Part shown: piece by piece, positions 8,740 through 17,875 of the stretch
How positions within the stretch are numbered: position 1 is the stretch's first letter
Layout of the letters: the number at the start of each line of letters is the position of its first letter
Assembly: GCF_000012845.1 (NCBI RefSeq)
Contig: NC_009615.1
Location: 519,501-583,500 of the forward strand
Direction of reading: 5' to 3'
DNA length: 64,000 bases
DNA from: Parabacteroides distasonis ATCC 8503
GTDB taxonomy: Bacteria > Bacteroidota > Bacteroidia > Bacteroidales > Tannerellaceae
The notes under the pieces: model-generated
The model's database searches: none
Told to the model about the DNA's origin: nothing
What the model saw: only the letters and a program-made list of their open reading frames with translations
Program-made: the position numbers and the translations under genes

Positions 8740-9240
8740 ATGGCAAAAGTAACATTAAAAGGTAACGAGATTCATACGAACGGCGAGTTGCCAAAAGTTG
8801 GGACAGAGGCTCCGGACTTTAAGGGTGTAAAAAGTGATTTATCCGAATTGTCGCTAAGCGACTTGAAAGGAAAGAAAGTGGTGATAAATGTTTTTCCGAG
8901 CTTGGATACAAGTGTATGTGCGGCATCGGTAAGACGCTTCAATAAAGAAGCCGCTTCGCATCCGGATACGGTGGTATTAGCTGTTTCTAAAGATTTACCT
9001 TTTGCGCATGGACGTTTCTGTACTACGGAAGGTATTGATAAAGTGATTACATTGTCAGTGTTCCGGTGTTCATGTTTTGAGGATAAGTATGGGATGCTTC
9101 TGGTAGACGGTCCGCTGAAAGGGTTATTAGCCCGTGGCGTGATAGTGGTCGATGGAGCTGGTAAGGTGGTTTATGAGGAACTTGTTCCCGAGATTACTAC
9201 CGAACCGAATTACGATGCGGCTTTAGCTGCATTGAAATAA
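8740..9240 (+). CDS. tpx: Thiol peroxidase (atypical 2-Cys peroxiredoxin)
   Basis: A 166-residue peroxiredoxin that reduces hydroperoxides using thioredoxin. The peroxidatic Cys is C60 in PSLDTSVCAASVR and the resolving Cys is C94 in GRFCTTEG, both where Tpx has them. Two further Cys follow in FRCSCF near residue 105, which is unusual and could alter disulfide exchange. The start at 8740 (MAKVTLKG) is favoured because the promoter at 8665-8697 lies upstream of it and inside the longer frame. A terminator follows at 9291, so it appears monocistronic. Confidence 0.95.
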   Translation: MAKVTLKGNEIHTNGELPKVGTEAPDFKGVKSDLSELSLSDLKGKKVVINVFPSLDTSVCAASVRRFNKEAASHPDTVVLAVSKDLPFAHGRFCTTEGIDKVITLSVFRCSCFEDKYGMLLVDGPLKGLLARGVIVVDGAGKVVYEELVPEITTEPNYDAALAALK

Positions 9241-9290
9241 ATGTAGTAGATTATTGTTTTTCATTGGTTAAAGTTAAGGGTTAGTGTAGG

Positions 9291-9327
9291 AGGCCGTCGG
9301 ATGTGAATCCCGCGGCCTTCGTTTTTT
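9291..9327 (+). terminator. Terminator downstream of tpx
   Basis: AGGCCG (9291-9296) pairs with CGGCCT (about 9312-9317), with an inner CGG/CCG extension past a bulged T, followed by TCGTTTTTTT. Confidence 0.75.
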
Positions 9328-9345
9328 TAATACAAACACGTTTAT

Positions 9346-10563
9346 ATGGATAACTGGAAGCGAGTATTTGCCATTATTTGGACGGGGCAGTTCTTATCTA
9401 TACTGACAAGTTCGATTGTTAATTTCGCGATAGTCTTGTGGTTGAGTCTGGAGACAGGTTCCGCTGAGGTATTGGCATTTGCTACGATGGCCGCTTTGTT
9501 ACCTCAATCTGTTTTGGGGCTTTTCACGGGGATCTTTATCGACCGGTGGAAAAGGAAGCGGGTGATGATTATGGCAGATAGCTTTATTGCTTTTTGTACG
9601 TTGATATTGGCGGTCTTGTTTTATTTTGATTTGGCTAAGATTAGTCATATATATGTGTTATTGGCCCTTCGTTCCGTAGGTTCTGCCTTTCATATGCCCG
9701 CTATGCAAGCTTCTGTTCCTTTGCTGGCTCCAAAATCGGAGTTGATGCGCATAGCTGGGATTAATCAGGTGATCCAGTCGGTGTGTAATATCGCCGGGCC
9801 CGCTTTGGCCGGTCTATTCATAACGATGATGAAGATGACGAATATCCTCTTATTGGATGTGGCTGGAGCGGCGTTCGCTTGTCTATCGCTCTGCTTTGTC
9901 TTTATTCCCGATCCTTCTCATGAGGAACGAAATTCAGAATTGCATCTTTGGAGAGAGGCGAAAGAGGCGATTATGGAAGTCCGTAACCAATATGGGCTAT
10001 CGTGGTTATTCCTATTGTCTATATTGGCTACATTCGTGATTATGCCGGTAAGTGTCTTATTCCCGTTGATGACGTTGAATCACTTTGCCGGAAATGCTTT
10101 CCAAGTGAGCTTGGTCGAGGTTTCATGGGGTGGAGGAGCCTTGCTTGCGGGTGCTTTACTGGGGCTTAAGAAATATCGTTGGAATGAGATCCTGTTGATT
10201 AATGGGATGTATATAGCGTTGGGATTGACATTCTTGTTTTCCGGGTTGTTACCGGTATCCGGTTTTATCTGGTTTGCGGTGCTGACGGCTTTAGGAGGTG
10301 TTTGTGGTTCCCTGTATTTTGCTACTTTTACTACGGTTATCCAATCTCGCATTGATCCGGGAGTTATGGGAAGGGTATTCTCTTTTTACATGAGCTTTAG
10401 TATGCTTCCTTCGATGATCGGTCTTTTGAGTACCGGCTTTTTGGCGGATTCTATCGGGCTTGGAAATACCTTTATAATAAGTGGGGGCTTTTTATGTTTG
10501 ATAGGTATTATATCCTTTTTTATCCCTTCGTTGATCAGTCTGAAAGAGAGTTTTAAGAGATAA
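9346..10563 (+). CDS. MFS efflux transporter (MefA/EntS-like)
   Basis: A 405-residue inner-membrane protein with 12 predicted segments. The N-terminal WTGQFLSILTSSIVNFAIVLW, the loop-2/3 motif GIFIDRWKRKRVM (the MFS D-x-x-x-R/K signature) near residue 64, and PALAGLF in helix 5 place it in the drug-efflux type MFS (MFS_3 group), which includes macrolide and enterobactin exporters. The actual substrate is not readable. It is followed 27 bp later by a MATE pump gene on the same strand, which suggests a two-exporter unit. Confidence 0.85.
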   Translation: MDNWKRVFAIIWTGQFLSILTSSIVNFAIVLWLSLETGSAEVLAFATMAALLPQSVLGLFTGIFIDRWKRKRVMIMADSFIAFCTLILAVLFYFDLAKISHIYVLLALRSVGSAFHMPAMQASVPLLAPKSELMRIAGINQVIQSVCNIAGPALAGLFITMMKMTNILLLDVAGAAFACLSLCFVFIPDPSHEERNSELHLWREAKEAIMEVRNQYGLSWLFLLSILATFVIMPVSVLFPLMTLNHFAGNAFQVSLVEVSWGGGALLAGALLGLKKYRWNEILLINGMYIALGLTFLFSGLLPVSGFIWFAVLTALGGVCGSLYFATFTTVIQSRIDPGVMGRVFSFYMSFSMLPSMIGLLSTGFLADSIGLGNTFIISGGFLCLIGIISFFIPSLISLKESFKR

Positions 10564-10590
10564 CGATATCGTATTTAGACACTATTTAAT

Positions 10591-11874
10591 ATGAATAAGA
10601 AAATACTTCAACTGGCGATACCTTCTATTATTTCCAATATAACCGTACCTTTATTGGGATTGATAGATGTGGCGATCGTGGGACATCTTGGATCTGCTTC
10701 GTACATCGGGGCGATCGCTGTAGGCGGGATGCTGTTTAATATTATCTACTGGATATTCGGGTTTCTCCGTATGGGGACAAGCGGTATGACTTCCCAAGCG
10801 TACGGGAAACGGGATTTGACGGAAGTTACCCGGATCTTATTCCGGTCTGTCGGGGTTGGTTTCCTGATATCTTTGGGGCTTTTGATACTTCAATACCCTA
10901 TCTTGAAGGTTGCGTTTACTTTGATCGACGCAACGGAGGAGGTAAAACAATGGGCCTCTCTCTATTTTAATATCTGTATCTGGGGAGCGCCGGCTGTATT
11001 GGGGTTATATGGCTTTGCCGGTTGGTTTATCGGTATGCAGAATTCTCGTTTCCCGATGTTTATCGCTATCACGCAGAATATCGTGAATATTGCGGCCAGC
11101 CTATGTTTCGTGTTTGTGCTGGGTATGAAGGTGGAAGGCGTAGCGTTGGGAACACTGATCGCCCAATATGCGGGTCTCCTCATGGCGTTTGCTCTTTGGT
11201 TGAAATATTATAAACGTTTGAAAGCGTATATTGATTGGAACGGGCTTTGGGGTAGGGAGGCGATGCGTCGCTTCTTCTCAGTCAATAGTGATATATTTTT
11301 CCGGACCTTGTGCTTGGTCGCTGTTACGACTTTCTTTACTTCTACAGGTGCGAGACAAGGGGATGTGATATTAGCCGTAAACACCTTGTTGATGCAGTTA
11401 TTTACCTTGTTCTCTTATATAATGGATGGATTCGCTTATGCGGGAGAGGCATTAGCCGGTCGCTTTATTGGAGCCAAAAACGATGTGGGGTTACGTAAAT
11501 GCATTCGCTTATTGTTCCTATGGGGAATCGGCCTCTCATTGTCTTTCACGATCCTTTATGCGTTGGGAGGGAAGAATTTTCTGGGATTATTGACGAACGA
11601 TACCTCAGTCATTGAAGCTTCCGGGGATTATTTCTATTGGGTGTTGGCGATTCCTTTATGTGGATTCTCCGCTTTCCTTTGGGACGGTATCTTTATCGGT
11701 GCCACGGCCACACGCCAGATGCTTTACTCGATGCTTGTGGCCTCGGGCACTTTCTTTATTATGTATTACTTGTTTTATCAATCGATGGGGAATCATGCCT
11801 TATGGATGGCTTTCCTTTGGTATCTGTCTTTACGTGGCGGTATGCAATGGGTACTTTGGCGGTTAAAAAAATAA
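10591..11874 (+). CDS. MATE-family efflux transporter (DinF-like)
   Basis: A 427-residue polytopic protein with 12 predicted helices. The opening (ILQLAIPSIISNITVPLLGLIDVAIVGHLG) and the FGFLRMGTSGMTSQAYGKRD loop are hallmarks of the DinF branch of the MATE family, which exports cationic compounds using Na+ or H+ gradients. The second half repeats the pattern (AGEALAGRFIGAKND near residue 290). It probably shares a transcript with the MFS gene 27 bp upstream. The stop is immediately followed by a hairpin that also serves the convergent acyl-CoA dehydrogenase operon. Confidence 0.92.
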   Translation: MNKKILQLAIPSIISNITVPLLGLIDVAIVGHLGSASYIGAIAVGGMLFNIIYWIFGFLRMGTSGMTSQAYGKRDLTEVTRILFRSVGVGFLISLGLLILQYPILKVAFTLIDATEEVKQWASLYFNICIWGAPAVLGLYGFAGWFIGMQNSRFPMFIAITQNIVNIAASLCFVFVLGMKVEGVALGTLIAQYAGLLMAFALWLKYYKRLKAYIDWNGLWGREAMRRFFSVNSDIFFRTLCLVAVTTFFTSTGARQGDVILAVNTLLMQLFTLFSYIMDGFAYAGEALAGRFIGAKNDVGLRKCIRLLFLWGIGLSLSFTILYALGGKNFLGLLTNDTSVIEASGDYFYWVLAIPLCGFSAFLWDGIFIGATATRQMLYSMLVASGTFFIMYYLFYQSMGNHALWMAFLWYLSLRGGMQWVLWRLKK

Positions 11875-11902
11875 GGCGAGAACCTGTAACTGATCCTCGC
11901 CT
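11874..11902. terminator. Bidirectional terminator between MATE gene and etf operon
   Basis: AGGCGAG (11874-11880) pairs with CTCGCCT (11896-11902). On the minus strand a T-rich tract (TTATTTTTTT) follows; on the plus strand only CATTTTA does, so it is stronger for the minus-strand operon. Confidence 0.75.
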
Positions 11903-11925
11903 CATTTTATCCTAGGAAAACCTAT

Positions 11926-13632
11926 TTACTGTTGTTTGTAATAAGCTAAGTCCTCACGATTGAAGTTGTTGATGAAGGATTCGATCTTATCAATCTCAGC
12001 TTGTCCGTAGTTTACATAAACCTCGGCGGAACGGCGGAAGCTGTCATCTTTGTTTGCGTCTTGCAATAGCAAGTAGCCGAATACGCAATGAGCGGCTGCC
12101 TCGACCATACGGCGAGCTTGGAAGTCAATATATTCGTTATCCTTTGTCTCCGTAACCTTGGCTACCACTTTCTCATACTTCTCGGTCATAGCGGCAAGTT
12201 TGTTCTTCAGAGCCTCTAATTCCGGCTTATACTCGATCGCTTGGTATTCACGAATCTGGTTCAAGTAAGTACCCGTGGTGACGTGGCGGATGGCCGCTAC
12301 GACTTGCAATTGGGTGGTACCCTCATAGATATTCGTGATGCGGGCATCCCGGTAGATACGTTCGCAAGCGTAGTCTTTCATGAAACCGGAACCTCCGTGA
12401 ACTTGGATAGCGTCGTAAGCGTTCTGGTTTGCGTACTCGGTAGTCATGCCTTTACCCATCGGGGTGAAAGCATCCGCGAGCTTGCTGTACTTCTTGAATT
12501 CTTGACGTTCTTCCGGAGTCAGTTTACGTTCCTTGGATATATCATCCAACGCTTTGTAGACGTCAACGAAACGGGCGGTCTCGTATAACATAGAACGGGA
12601 AGCATCCGCTTTCGCACGCATCAAGGCGATAATCTCAGCGATCGCCGGGAACTCGATGATAGACTTACCAAACTGTTTACGATCCAAGGCGTAAGCATAA
12701 GCCTCACGATAGGCAGCCTCGCTAAGTCCTACGGCTTGAGCCATGATACCCAGACGGGCACCGTTCATCAAAGCCATTACATATTTGATCAAACCTAGCT
12801 TACGATCACCGCAAAGCTCGGCTTTCGCGTTCTTGAATACCAACTCGCAAGTAGGAGAGCCTTTGATACCCATTTTGTTCTCGATACGACGGACATTCAC
12901 GCCACCATTGCGCTTGTCGTAGATGAACATGGAAAGGCCACGTCCATCCTTCGTACCTTCCTCGGAACGGGCCAATACCAAATGGATGTCAGCGTCGCCA
13001 TTCGTGATGAAACGCTTTACGCCGTTCAGATACCAGCAACCGTCAGCCTCGTTGTAAGAAGCTTTCAACATAACGGATTGAAGGTCGGAACCTGCGTCCG
13101 GCTCCGTCAAGTCCATAGACATGGTCTCTCCGTCGCAAACACGAGGGATGTAACGTTGGCGTTGATCCTCGTTGCCGAACTCGTATAAGGTCTCGGCACA
13201 ATCTTGTAGACCCCAAAGGTTCTCGAAACCGGCGTCGGCACGGGAAACCAAGTCGGCGGCCATGATGTAAGGGACGATCGGGAAATTCAACCCATTGTAG
13301 CGGCGAGGCATAGCGATACCCATCAAGCCGGCCTTGCGAACGGCATCGAGGTTTTGCTGTGTCCCGGAAGCGTACGTGACACGTCCGTTCGCTACCGTGG
13401 GGCCCTCATGGTCTACGCCCTCAGCGTTCGGGGCGATAATTTCCCCGCAAATCTCACCAACGATCTCCAATACTTTCTCGTAGCTATCCATTGCGTCCTC
13501 GAAATCGATCGGAGCATAATCGTATGTATCCTTGTCGGCATAGCCGCGCTCTTTCAGCTCTACGATACGCTTCATCAACGGATGGTGAAGATGATGCTTC
13601 AAGCTGGGATTATCTGTATAGAAATTAGCCAT
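11926..13632 (-). CDS. Acyl-CoA dehydrogenase family protein
   Basis: A 568-residue FAD flavoprotein that should oxidise an acyl-CoA and pass electrons to the ETF encoded just upstream. Visible motifs: TEPDAGSDL and ITNGDADIHLVLA in the middle domain, DRKQFGKSI in the C-terminal helical domain, and IYEGTTQLQ near residue 440, which carries the Glu usually acting as catalytic base. About 120 extra residues after that motif make it longer than the 380-residue core family, as in the long Bacteroidetes forms. It is the last gene of a three-gene operon, 4 bp after etfA. Confidence 0.93.
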   Translation of the reverse strand: MANFYTDNPSLKHHLHHPLMKRIVELKERGYADKDTYDYAPIDFEDAMDSYEKVLEIVGEICGEIIAPNAEGVDHEGPTVANGRVTYASGTQQNLDAVRKAGLMGIAMPRRYNGLNFPIVPYIMAADLVSRADAGFENLWGLQDCAETLYEFGNEDQRQRYIPRVCDGETMSMDLTEPDAGSDLQSVMLKASYNEADGCWYLNGVKRFITNGDADIHLVLARSEEGTKDGRGLSMFIYDKRNGGVNVRRIENKMGIKGSPTCELVFKNAKAELCGDRKLGLIKYVMALMNGARLGIMAQAVGLSEAAYREAYAYALDRKQFGKSIIEFPAIAEIIALMRAKADASRSMLYETARFVDVYKALDDISKERKLTPEERQEFKKYSKLADAFTPMGKGMTTEYANQNAYDAIQVHGGSGFMKDYACERIYRDARITNIYEGTTQLQVVAAIRHVTTGTYLNQIREYQAIEYKPELEALKNKLAAMTEKYEKVVAKVTETKDNEYIDFQARRMVEAAAHCVFGYLLLQDANKDDSFRRSAEVYVNYGQAEIDKIESFINNFNREDLAYYKQQ

Positions 13633-13636
13633 AATC

Positions 13637-14656
13637 TTACTTACTGTTCTTTTTGTAATACTTAATCATCTTAGGAATCACCTCTTCTACCGTACCATTG
13701 ATTACGTAATCGGCGATCGTGTTGATCGGGGCGTTCTCATCATTATTGATCGAAATGATGATACCGGCGTCTTGCATGCCGGCGATATGCTGGATCTGCC
13801 CGGAGATACCGCAAGCGATATACAATTTCGGACGCACCGTGACACCGGTCTGACCGATCTGACGGTCGTGGTCGCAGAAACCGGCATCGACAGCCGCACG
13901 GCTGGCACCTACCTCGGCGTGAAGCTCTTTCGCCAAATCGAACAATAAATTAAAGTTCTCCTTAGAGCCTACGCCATAACCTCCGGCTACTACGATCGGA
14001 GCGCCTTTCAGGTTGTGCTTCGCTTTCTCTACATGACGGTCGATCACTTTCACCACATAGTCTGTCTCGGGGACATACTTCGCTACGTCGTGGTGGATCA
14101 CTTCGCCTTTATAGTTCTCGTCCAAAACCTCCTTTTTCATCACGCCCTCACGAACGGTCGCCATTTGCGGGCGATGTTCCGGGTTGATGATCGTGGCTAC
14201 GATGTTACCACCGAACGCCGGACGGATCTGATATAATAAGTTCTCGTAGGTGATACCCGCTTTCTTGTCCTCGTGCGAGCCGATCTCCAAAGAGGTACAA
14301 TCGGCCGTCAAGCCGCTTGTCAAGGCCGAGGATACACGAGGGCCCAAGTCACGACCGATCACCGTAGCGCCCATCAAGCAAATCTGCGGTTTCTCCTCCT
14401 TGAACAAATTGATCAAGATAGAGGAATGAGGAAGTGACGTATAAGGGAACAGACCCGGAGCGTCGAACACATGAACCTTGTCGACGCCAAAAGGCAATAC
14501 TTGTTTCTCTACACCCTCAAGGCCGGACCCGGCAACGATCGCCTCCAGCCCACAGCCCAATTGATTGGCTAGCTTACGACCTTTAGTCAGAAGCTCAAGA
14601 CTTACATCGGCAACGTTCGTGCCTTCTGTCTCACAATATACAAATACGTTGTTCAT
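13637..14656 (-). CDS. etfA: Electron transfer flavoprotein subunit alpha
   Basis: A 339-residue FAD-binding ETF subunit. The N-terminal domain is an adenine-nucleotide-like fold (MNNVFVYCETEGTNV). The C-terminal FAD domain has VVAGGYGVGSKENF, VGASRAAVDAGF, QIGQTGVTVRPKLYIACGISG and QHIAGMQDAGIIISIN in the expected order. It takes electrons from the acyl-CoA dehydrogenase encoded downstream and passes them to the respiratory chain or another acceptor. It is 4 bp from both neighbours, a compact etfB-etfA-acd operon. Confidence 0.95.
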   Translation of the reverse strand: MNNVFVYCETEGTNVADVSLELLTKGRKLANQLGCGLEAIVAGSGLEGVEKQVLPFGVDKVHVFDAPGLFPYTSLPHSSILINLFKEEKPQICLMGATVIGRDLGPRVSSALTSGLTADCTSLEIGSHEDKKAGITYENLLYQIRPAFGGNIVATIINPEHRPQMATVREGVMKKEVLDENYKGEVIHHDVAKYVPETDYVVKVIDRHVEKAKHNLKGAPIVVAGGYGVGSKENFNLLFDLAKELHAEVGASRAAVDAGFCDHDRQIGQTGVTVRPKLYIACGISGQIQHIAGMQDAGIIISINNDENAPINTIADYVINGTVEEVIPKMIKYYKKNSK

Positions 14657-14660
14657 AATC

Positions 14661-15566
14661 TTATCCGATGGTGTGGTTAGCTAACAGTTCGACAATCAAA
14701 TCCTCTACTTCTTGGTCGGCGCTGGAGATGGTCTTGCTTTCCTTGGCTTGGAAGACGATATTCTCGATCGCTTTTACCTTCGTCGGCGAACCGCTAAGGC
14801 CGCATTGAACCAAGTCACCATTCACGTCGGCTACGCTCCATTCTTGAATATCCAAATACGGGCGGGTCTCGTACAATTCCGGGTAGCGAAGAGTCGGCGT
14901 ACCGTCCTGGTGACAGGCGGGTTGCACGGCCCGTTCCTGTTTACCCATGGCGTGTTTGTACTTTTGTACCAACTTCGCGTTGCGGGGACGGCAGGGAGCG
15001 GCGGAGCCGTTCACGGTGATAACGATAGGAAGCGGACCTTCCACGGTCTCGACACCCCCGTCGATATGACGTTTTACGGTGATACGTCCGGCCTCCTTAT
15101 CAACGTTTAGGATTTCCTCGGCATACGTGATCTGGGTCAGTCCTAATTTCTCAGCGACTTGCGGACCTACCTGTGCCGTATCGCCGTCGATCGCTTGGCG
15201 ACCACCGATGATAATATCATAATCGTTGATTTTCTTGATAGCCGTGGCAAGCGCATAGGATGTGGCTAACGTGTCGGCTCCGGCAAACGCACGGTCGGTC
15301 AACAAAAAACCGCCGTCAGCACCACGATACAAACCCTCGCGGATGATTTCGGCGGCACGTCCCGGGCCCATCGTCAGCAGCGTAACTGTCGTCCCGGGGT
15401 AAGCGTCTTTCAAGCGTAACGCTTGTTCCAACGCGTTCAGGTCTTCCGGGTTAAAGATCGCGGGCAAGGCGGCGCGATTGATCGTACCGTCCGCCTTCAT
15501 GGCGTCCTTTCCCACGTTTCGTGTATCCGGGACCTGTTTCGCTAAAACTATAATTCTTAAACTCAT
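14661..15566 (-). CDS. etfB: Electron transfer flavoprotein subunit beta
   Basis: A 301-residue ETF beta subunit, first gene of the operon. MSLRIIVLAKQVPDT opens the nucleotide-binding fold, followed by NPEDLNALEQALRLKD, TLLTMGP, and GRQAIDGDTAQVGPQVAEKLG near residue 120. The upstream in-frame ATG at 15635 is rejected because the promoter -7 element sits at 15633-15640, so a transcript could not include it. About 40 residues longer than the core E. coli-type subunit, through the C-terminal section. Confidence 0.94.
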   Translation of the reverse strand: MSLRIIVLAKQVPDTRNVGKDAMKADGTINRAALPAIFNPEDLNALEQALRLKDAYPGTTVTLLTMGPGRAAEIIREGLYRGADGGFLLTDRAFAGADTLATSYALATAIKKINDYDIIIGGRQAIDGDTAQVGPQVAEKLGLTQITYAEEILNVDKEAGRITVKRHIDGGVETVEGPLPIVITVNGSAAPCRPRNAKLVQKYKHAMGKQERAVQPACHQDGTPTLRYPELYETRPYLDIQEWSVADVNGDLVQCGLSGSPTKVKAIENIVFQAKESKTISSADQEVEDLIVELLANHTIG

Positions 15567-15632
15567 ATTATATAGGAATATTAGATTTTTATATTGATGT
15601 AATACTTCTACTTTCTTGTTAATCTCGAGGTG

Positions 15633-15662
15633 CAAAAGTAATCAAACATTCTTTATAACAAA
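15633..15662 (-). promoter_or_regulatory. Promoter of the etfB-etfA-acd operon
   Basis: The minus strand reads TTTG at 15662-15659 and TACTTTTG at 15640-15633 with an 18-bp spacer, a full Bacteroidetes promoter. It decides the etfB start at 15566. Confidence 0.75.
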
Positions 15663-15720
15663 GAACTTTGCGGAGGAAATTGCACACTTGGCGTGTGTTT
15701 GAGCATGTATTGCCTGCTGA

Positions 15721-16200
15721 TTACTCGTAGCAATGATAGGTTCTCTTCCGGTTTGAGCCCGGTTTTTTTTTCTCGATGCGCCATTCCCAAGGCTGCGATT
15801 TCGTCAGCGTGCGGAAGAACTTGGAGAATACCGAGGGCTGCGAGAAACCCAGCTTGGCGGCGATCGCGGTGATGCTCATGTCCGTCCGCTCCATCAGCTC
15901 CTGAGCTTCGAGGAGAAGGTAGCGGTTGCGCCATTCCATCGCCGACATGCCGCCGATGGCGAGGATGGCGCCCCGGAGCTCGCTGGTCTTGAGTTGCATT
16001 ATGCGGGCGTATTCGCTGGTGTCCATCCGGCCGTACTTGCGGATGAGATAGGCGAAGAGATCGATCAGGTTGTTGCCCGAGGGGCGGTTGCCGTCGAAGT
16101 CGGGAGGGACGCCCATCCAAAGCTCTTCTTCGGTGGGTTTACGCTTGAAGACGGTGATAAAGACATCTTCCGGGGGGATTCTCTTGAATGTTTCTTCCAT
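15721..16200 (-). CDS. AraC-type helix-turn-helix DNA-binding protein
   Basis: A 159-residue protein. Residues about 58-135 form an AraC-like two-HTH domain (SEYARIMQLKTSELRGAI, then MSITAIAAKLGFSQPSVFSKFFRTLTKSQPWEWR, the typical second helix-turn-helix and tail). The N-terminal 55 residues are acidic with no recognised ligand-binding fold, so it is shorter than classic AraC regulators. Its codon use is more GC-rich than the flanking repeats. It sits between the etf operon and a POT transporter gene, all on the minus strand; its targets are unknown. Confidence 0.8.
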   Translation of the reverse strand: MEETFKRIPPEDVFITVFKRKPTEEELWMGVPPDFDGNRPSGNNLIDLFAYLIRKYGRMDTSEYARIMQLKTSELRGAILAIGGMSAMEWRNRYLLLEAQELMERTDMSITAIAAKLGFSQPSVFSKFFRTLTKSQPWEWRIEKKKPGSNRKRTYHCYE

Positions 16201-16213
16201 GATGATCTGTTTT

Positions 16214-16390
16214 AAGGTTGTTTTTTCTCAAGGATTTGATCTTGCGATTCTTCCGGGTCAAATCTACGGATTATGATTGGATATCGCAAGCCTTAAAGGT
16301 CAAATTCATGTGTTTGGATTAGATATTTTAGAACTACGAGGTCAAATCAAAGGTAATGGATTTGACCTCGTAGTTTTATCGGGTCAAATC
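16214..16390 (+). repeat. 42-bp degenerate tandem repeat, about 4 units
   Basis: GGTCAAAT recurs at 16256, 16298, 16340 and 16382, exactly 42 bp apart. A fourth upstream unit (16214-16255) matches the second half of the unit (GGATTTGATCTTGCGATTCT compared with GGATTTGACCTCGTAGTTTT). In the plus-strand frame the units translate as a 14-residue repeat of pattern G-F/L-D-L/I-x-x-L-x-G-Q-I, broken by one TGA at 16274-16276. The tract fills the gap between the AraC-type and POT genes. Confidence 0.8.
16332..16375. terminator. Perfect 17-bp hairpin downstream of the POT transporter gene
   Basis: AACTACGAGGTCAAATC (16332-16348) is an exact inverted match of 16359-16375 around a 10-nt loop. It starts 8 bp beyond the POT stop and could end or protect that transcript, although no long T tract follows. 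Confidence 0.55.
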
Positions 16391-17763
16391 TTTTGGCTAT
16401 CCAGCCTCTTTACGACTTGTCCATACACGATCAACGCTACGGCGGATACCAAGGCGATCGCACCGAAGTAATACCAGATGTAATGGGCGTTCGCGCTTGC
16501 CGCCAGCCATTCCTCGTGAGAGGCGAACAGGGTTGGCTCCGGGCAATACTTGCTTAAAAGGAAACCGGATAGCCCGAATCCGAAGATAGAGGAGAGGAAA
16601 GAATGCAAATGGCTGAATCCAAGATAGAGACCTTCCTCTCCCTTGGGTGCTTGCAAGGAGAAATACTCGAGAAAGCGAGGGGAAATGAACGTCTCCGCCA
16701 GCCCTTGGAAGACGATACCCACCACCATCATGAAGGCTACGGGATGCATCCCTAGGATCAAGGAATTAGTATCCAGCATATTACCGGATGCCATGCAAAG
16801 AGCGGACACCGGCATGATAAACATACCCACCGTCATGGAGGTAAGCGCTGTCCGCTTCCGCATCATCTGTGTTACTAGATTGACTGTCAGAACTACGACT
16901 AAAGGGTTTACGTTGGCATACCAAGAAGGAGAGGCTCCCTCGCCGGCCAAACGAAGCACATATTTTGGCATCGTGGCATACAGCTGGTGTTGTACCATCC
17001 AGAATCCGGTGATAATGATGATTAATGTAATGAGCCGTCCGTTACTACAAACCTTGATCAAGGCGTTCCAGATCTGCCCGAACGTCTTGCCCTCGCCCGA
17101 ATGCTGAGCGCTTTTGTAGAAGAACCAGATGGCTAGCAAGGCAAGGAAGGTCATGCTCGCCGAGAAATAGTTCAAGGTAATCAAACCTTCGTTGCCCAAC
17201 GCCTCACGAAGCGGCTTCACGATGGTCTTCCCGGAGAAGGCCCCGATATTTACCATCGCGTAGAAGATAGAGAAGCCCTTCGCACGGGTTTCCGGCGTAG
17301 TCTCTTTAGCGACCGTGCCGGAGATAACGCTCTTGATAAAAGCCCCGCCGCATACGATCAAGGCCATGATAGGGATAATGCCGTACTGAAGATTGCTCTC
17401 CAGCAATCCCGTAAAGGTAGTCGTCGTGCTGTATTCAACCAGTCCGGCGGATTGAAGCCAAGTAGGGTAAACAGCCAGTCCTAGATAGCCACAAGTTAAC
17501 AAAGTGAAAGCCAGTAGCATCGAGTTGCGGAAACCGATCTTATCGGCCAACGCTCCGGCGAATGTGGGCAGCAGATACAGACAAGCGGAAAAGATACCGG
17601 CGATGCTGGCGGCCTGAATGTCGTTAAAGCCTAAGATGCGGCTAAGATAAAGGGTTATAACGATAAATACGCCATAATAAGCGGCTCGCTCGAACAACTC
17701 GACGGTGTTCGCTACCCAGAATGCTTTACTGAATTTGATTTTCTCTTGTTTCTTAGTTGTCAT
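16384..17763 (-). CDS. POT/PTR-family proton-coupled peptide transporter
   Basis: A 459-residue MFS protein with about 12 helices. The first helix carries VELFERAAYYGVF, the POT-family E-x-x-E-R-x-x-Y-Y signature, and the next segments show LYLLPTFAGALADKIGFRNSML, the MFS loop motif. KETTPETRAKGFSIFYAMVNIGAFSGKTI near residue 155 matches the second POT signature (F-S-x-F-Y-x-x-x-N-x-G). Such carriers import di- and tripeptides with protons. It lies downstream of the hydrolase/gcvP operon on the same strand with a terminator in between, so it is probably a separate unit. Confidence 0.88.
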   Translation of the reverse strand: MTTKKQEKIKFSKAFWVANTVELFERAAYYGVFIVITLYLSRILGFNDIQAASIAGIFSACLYLLPTFAGALADKIGFRNSMLLAFTLLTCGYLGLAVYPTWLQSAGLVEYSTTTTFTGLLESNLQYGIIPIMALIVCGGAFIKSVISGTVAKETTPETRAKGFSIFYAMVNIGAFSGKTIVKPLREALGNEGLITLNYFSASMTFLALLAIWFFYKSAQHSGEGKTFGQIWNALIKVCSNGRLITLIIIITGFWMVQHQLYATMPKYVLRLAGEGASPSWYANVNPLVVVLTVNLVTQMMRKRTALTSMTVGMFIMPVSALCMASGNMLDTNSLILGMHPVAFMMVVGIVFQGLAETFISPRFLEYFSLQAPKGEEGLYLGFSHLHSFLSSIFGFGLSGFLLSKYCPEPTLFASHEEWLAASANAHYIWYYFGAIALVSAVALIVYGQVVKRLDSQKI

Positions 17764-17805
17764 GATATTATTTATTAGTAAGATAGATTAGATGGATAAG
17801 TCAAA

Positions 17806-17845
17806 GAGGAGGCGCAGGCGAGAAAATGAAGAGCTGCGCCTCCTC
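17806..17845 (-). terminator. Terminator after the TIM-barrel lipoprotein gene
   Basis: GAGGAGGCGCAG (17806-17817) pairs perfectly with CTGCGCCTCCTC (17834-17845), a 12-bp stem. The minus strand continues TTTGACTT, the plus strand GTCTTTGTTTT. Confidence 0.7.
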
Positions 17846-17875
17846 GTCTTTGTTTTATCGTATAGTAATTACGAA

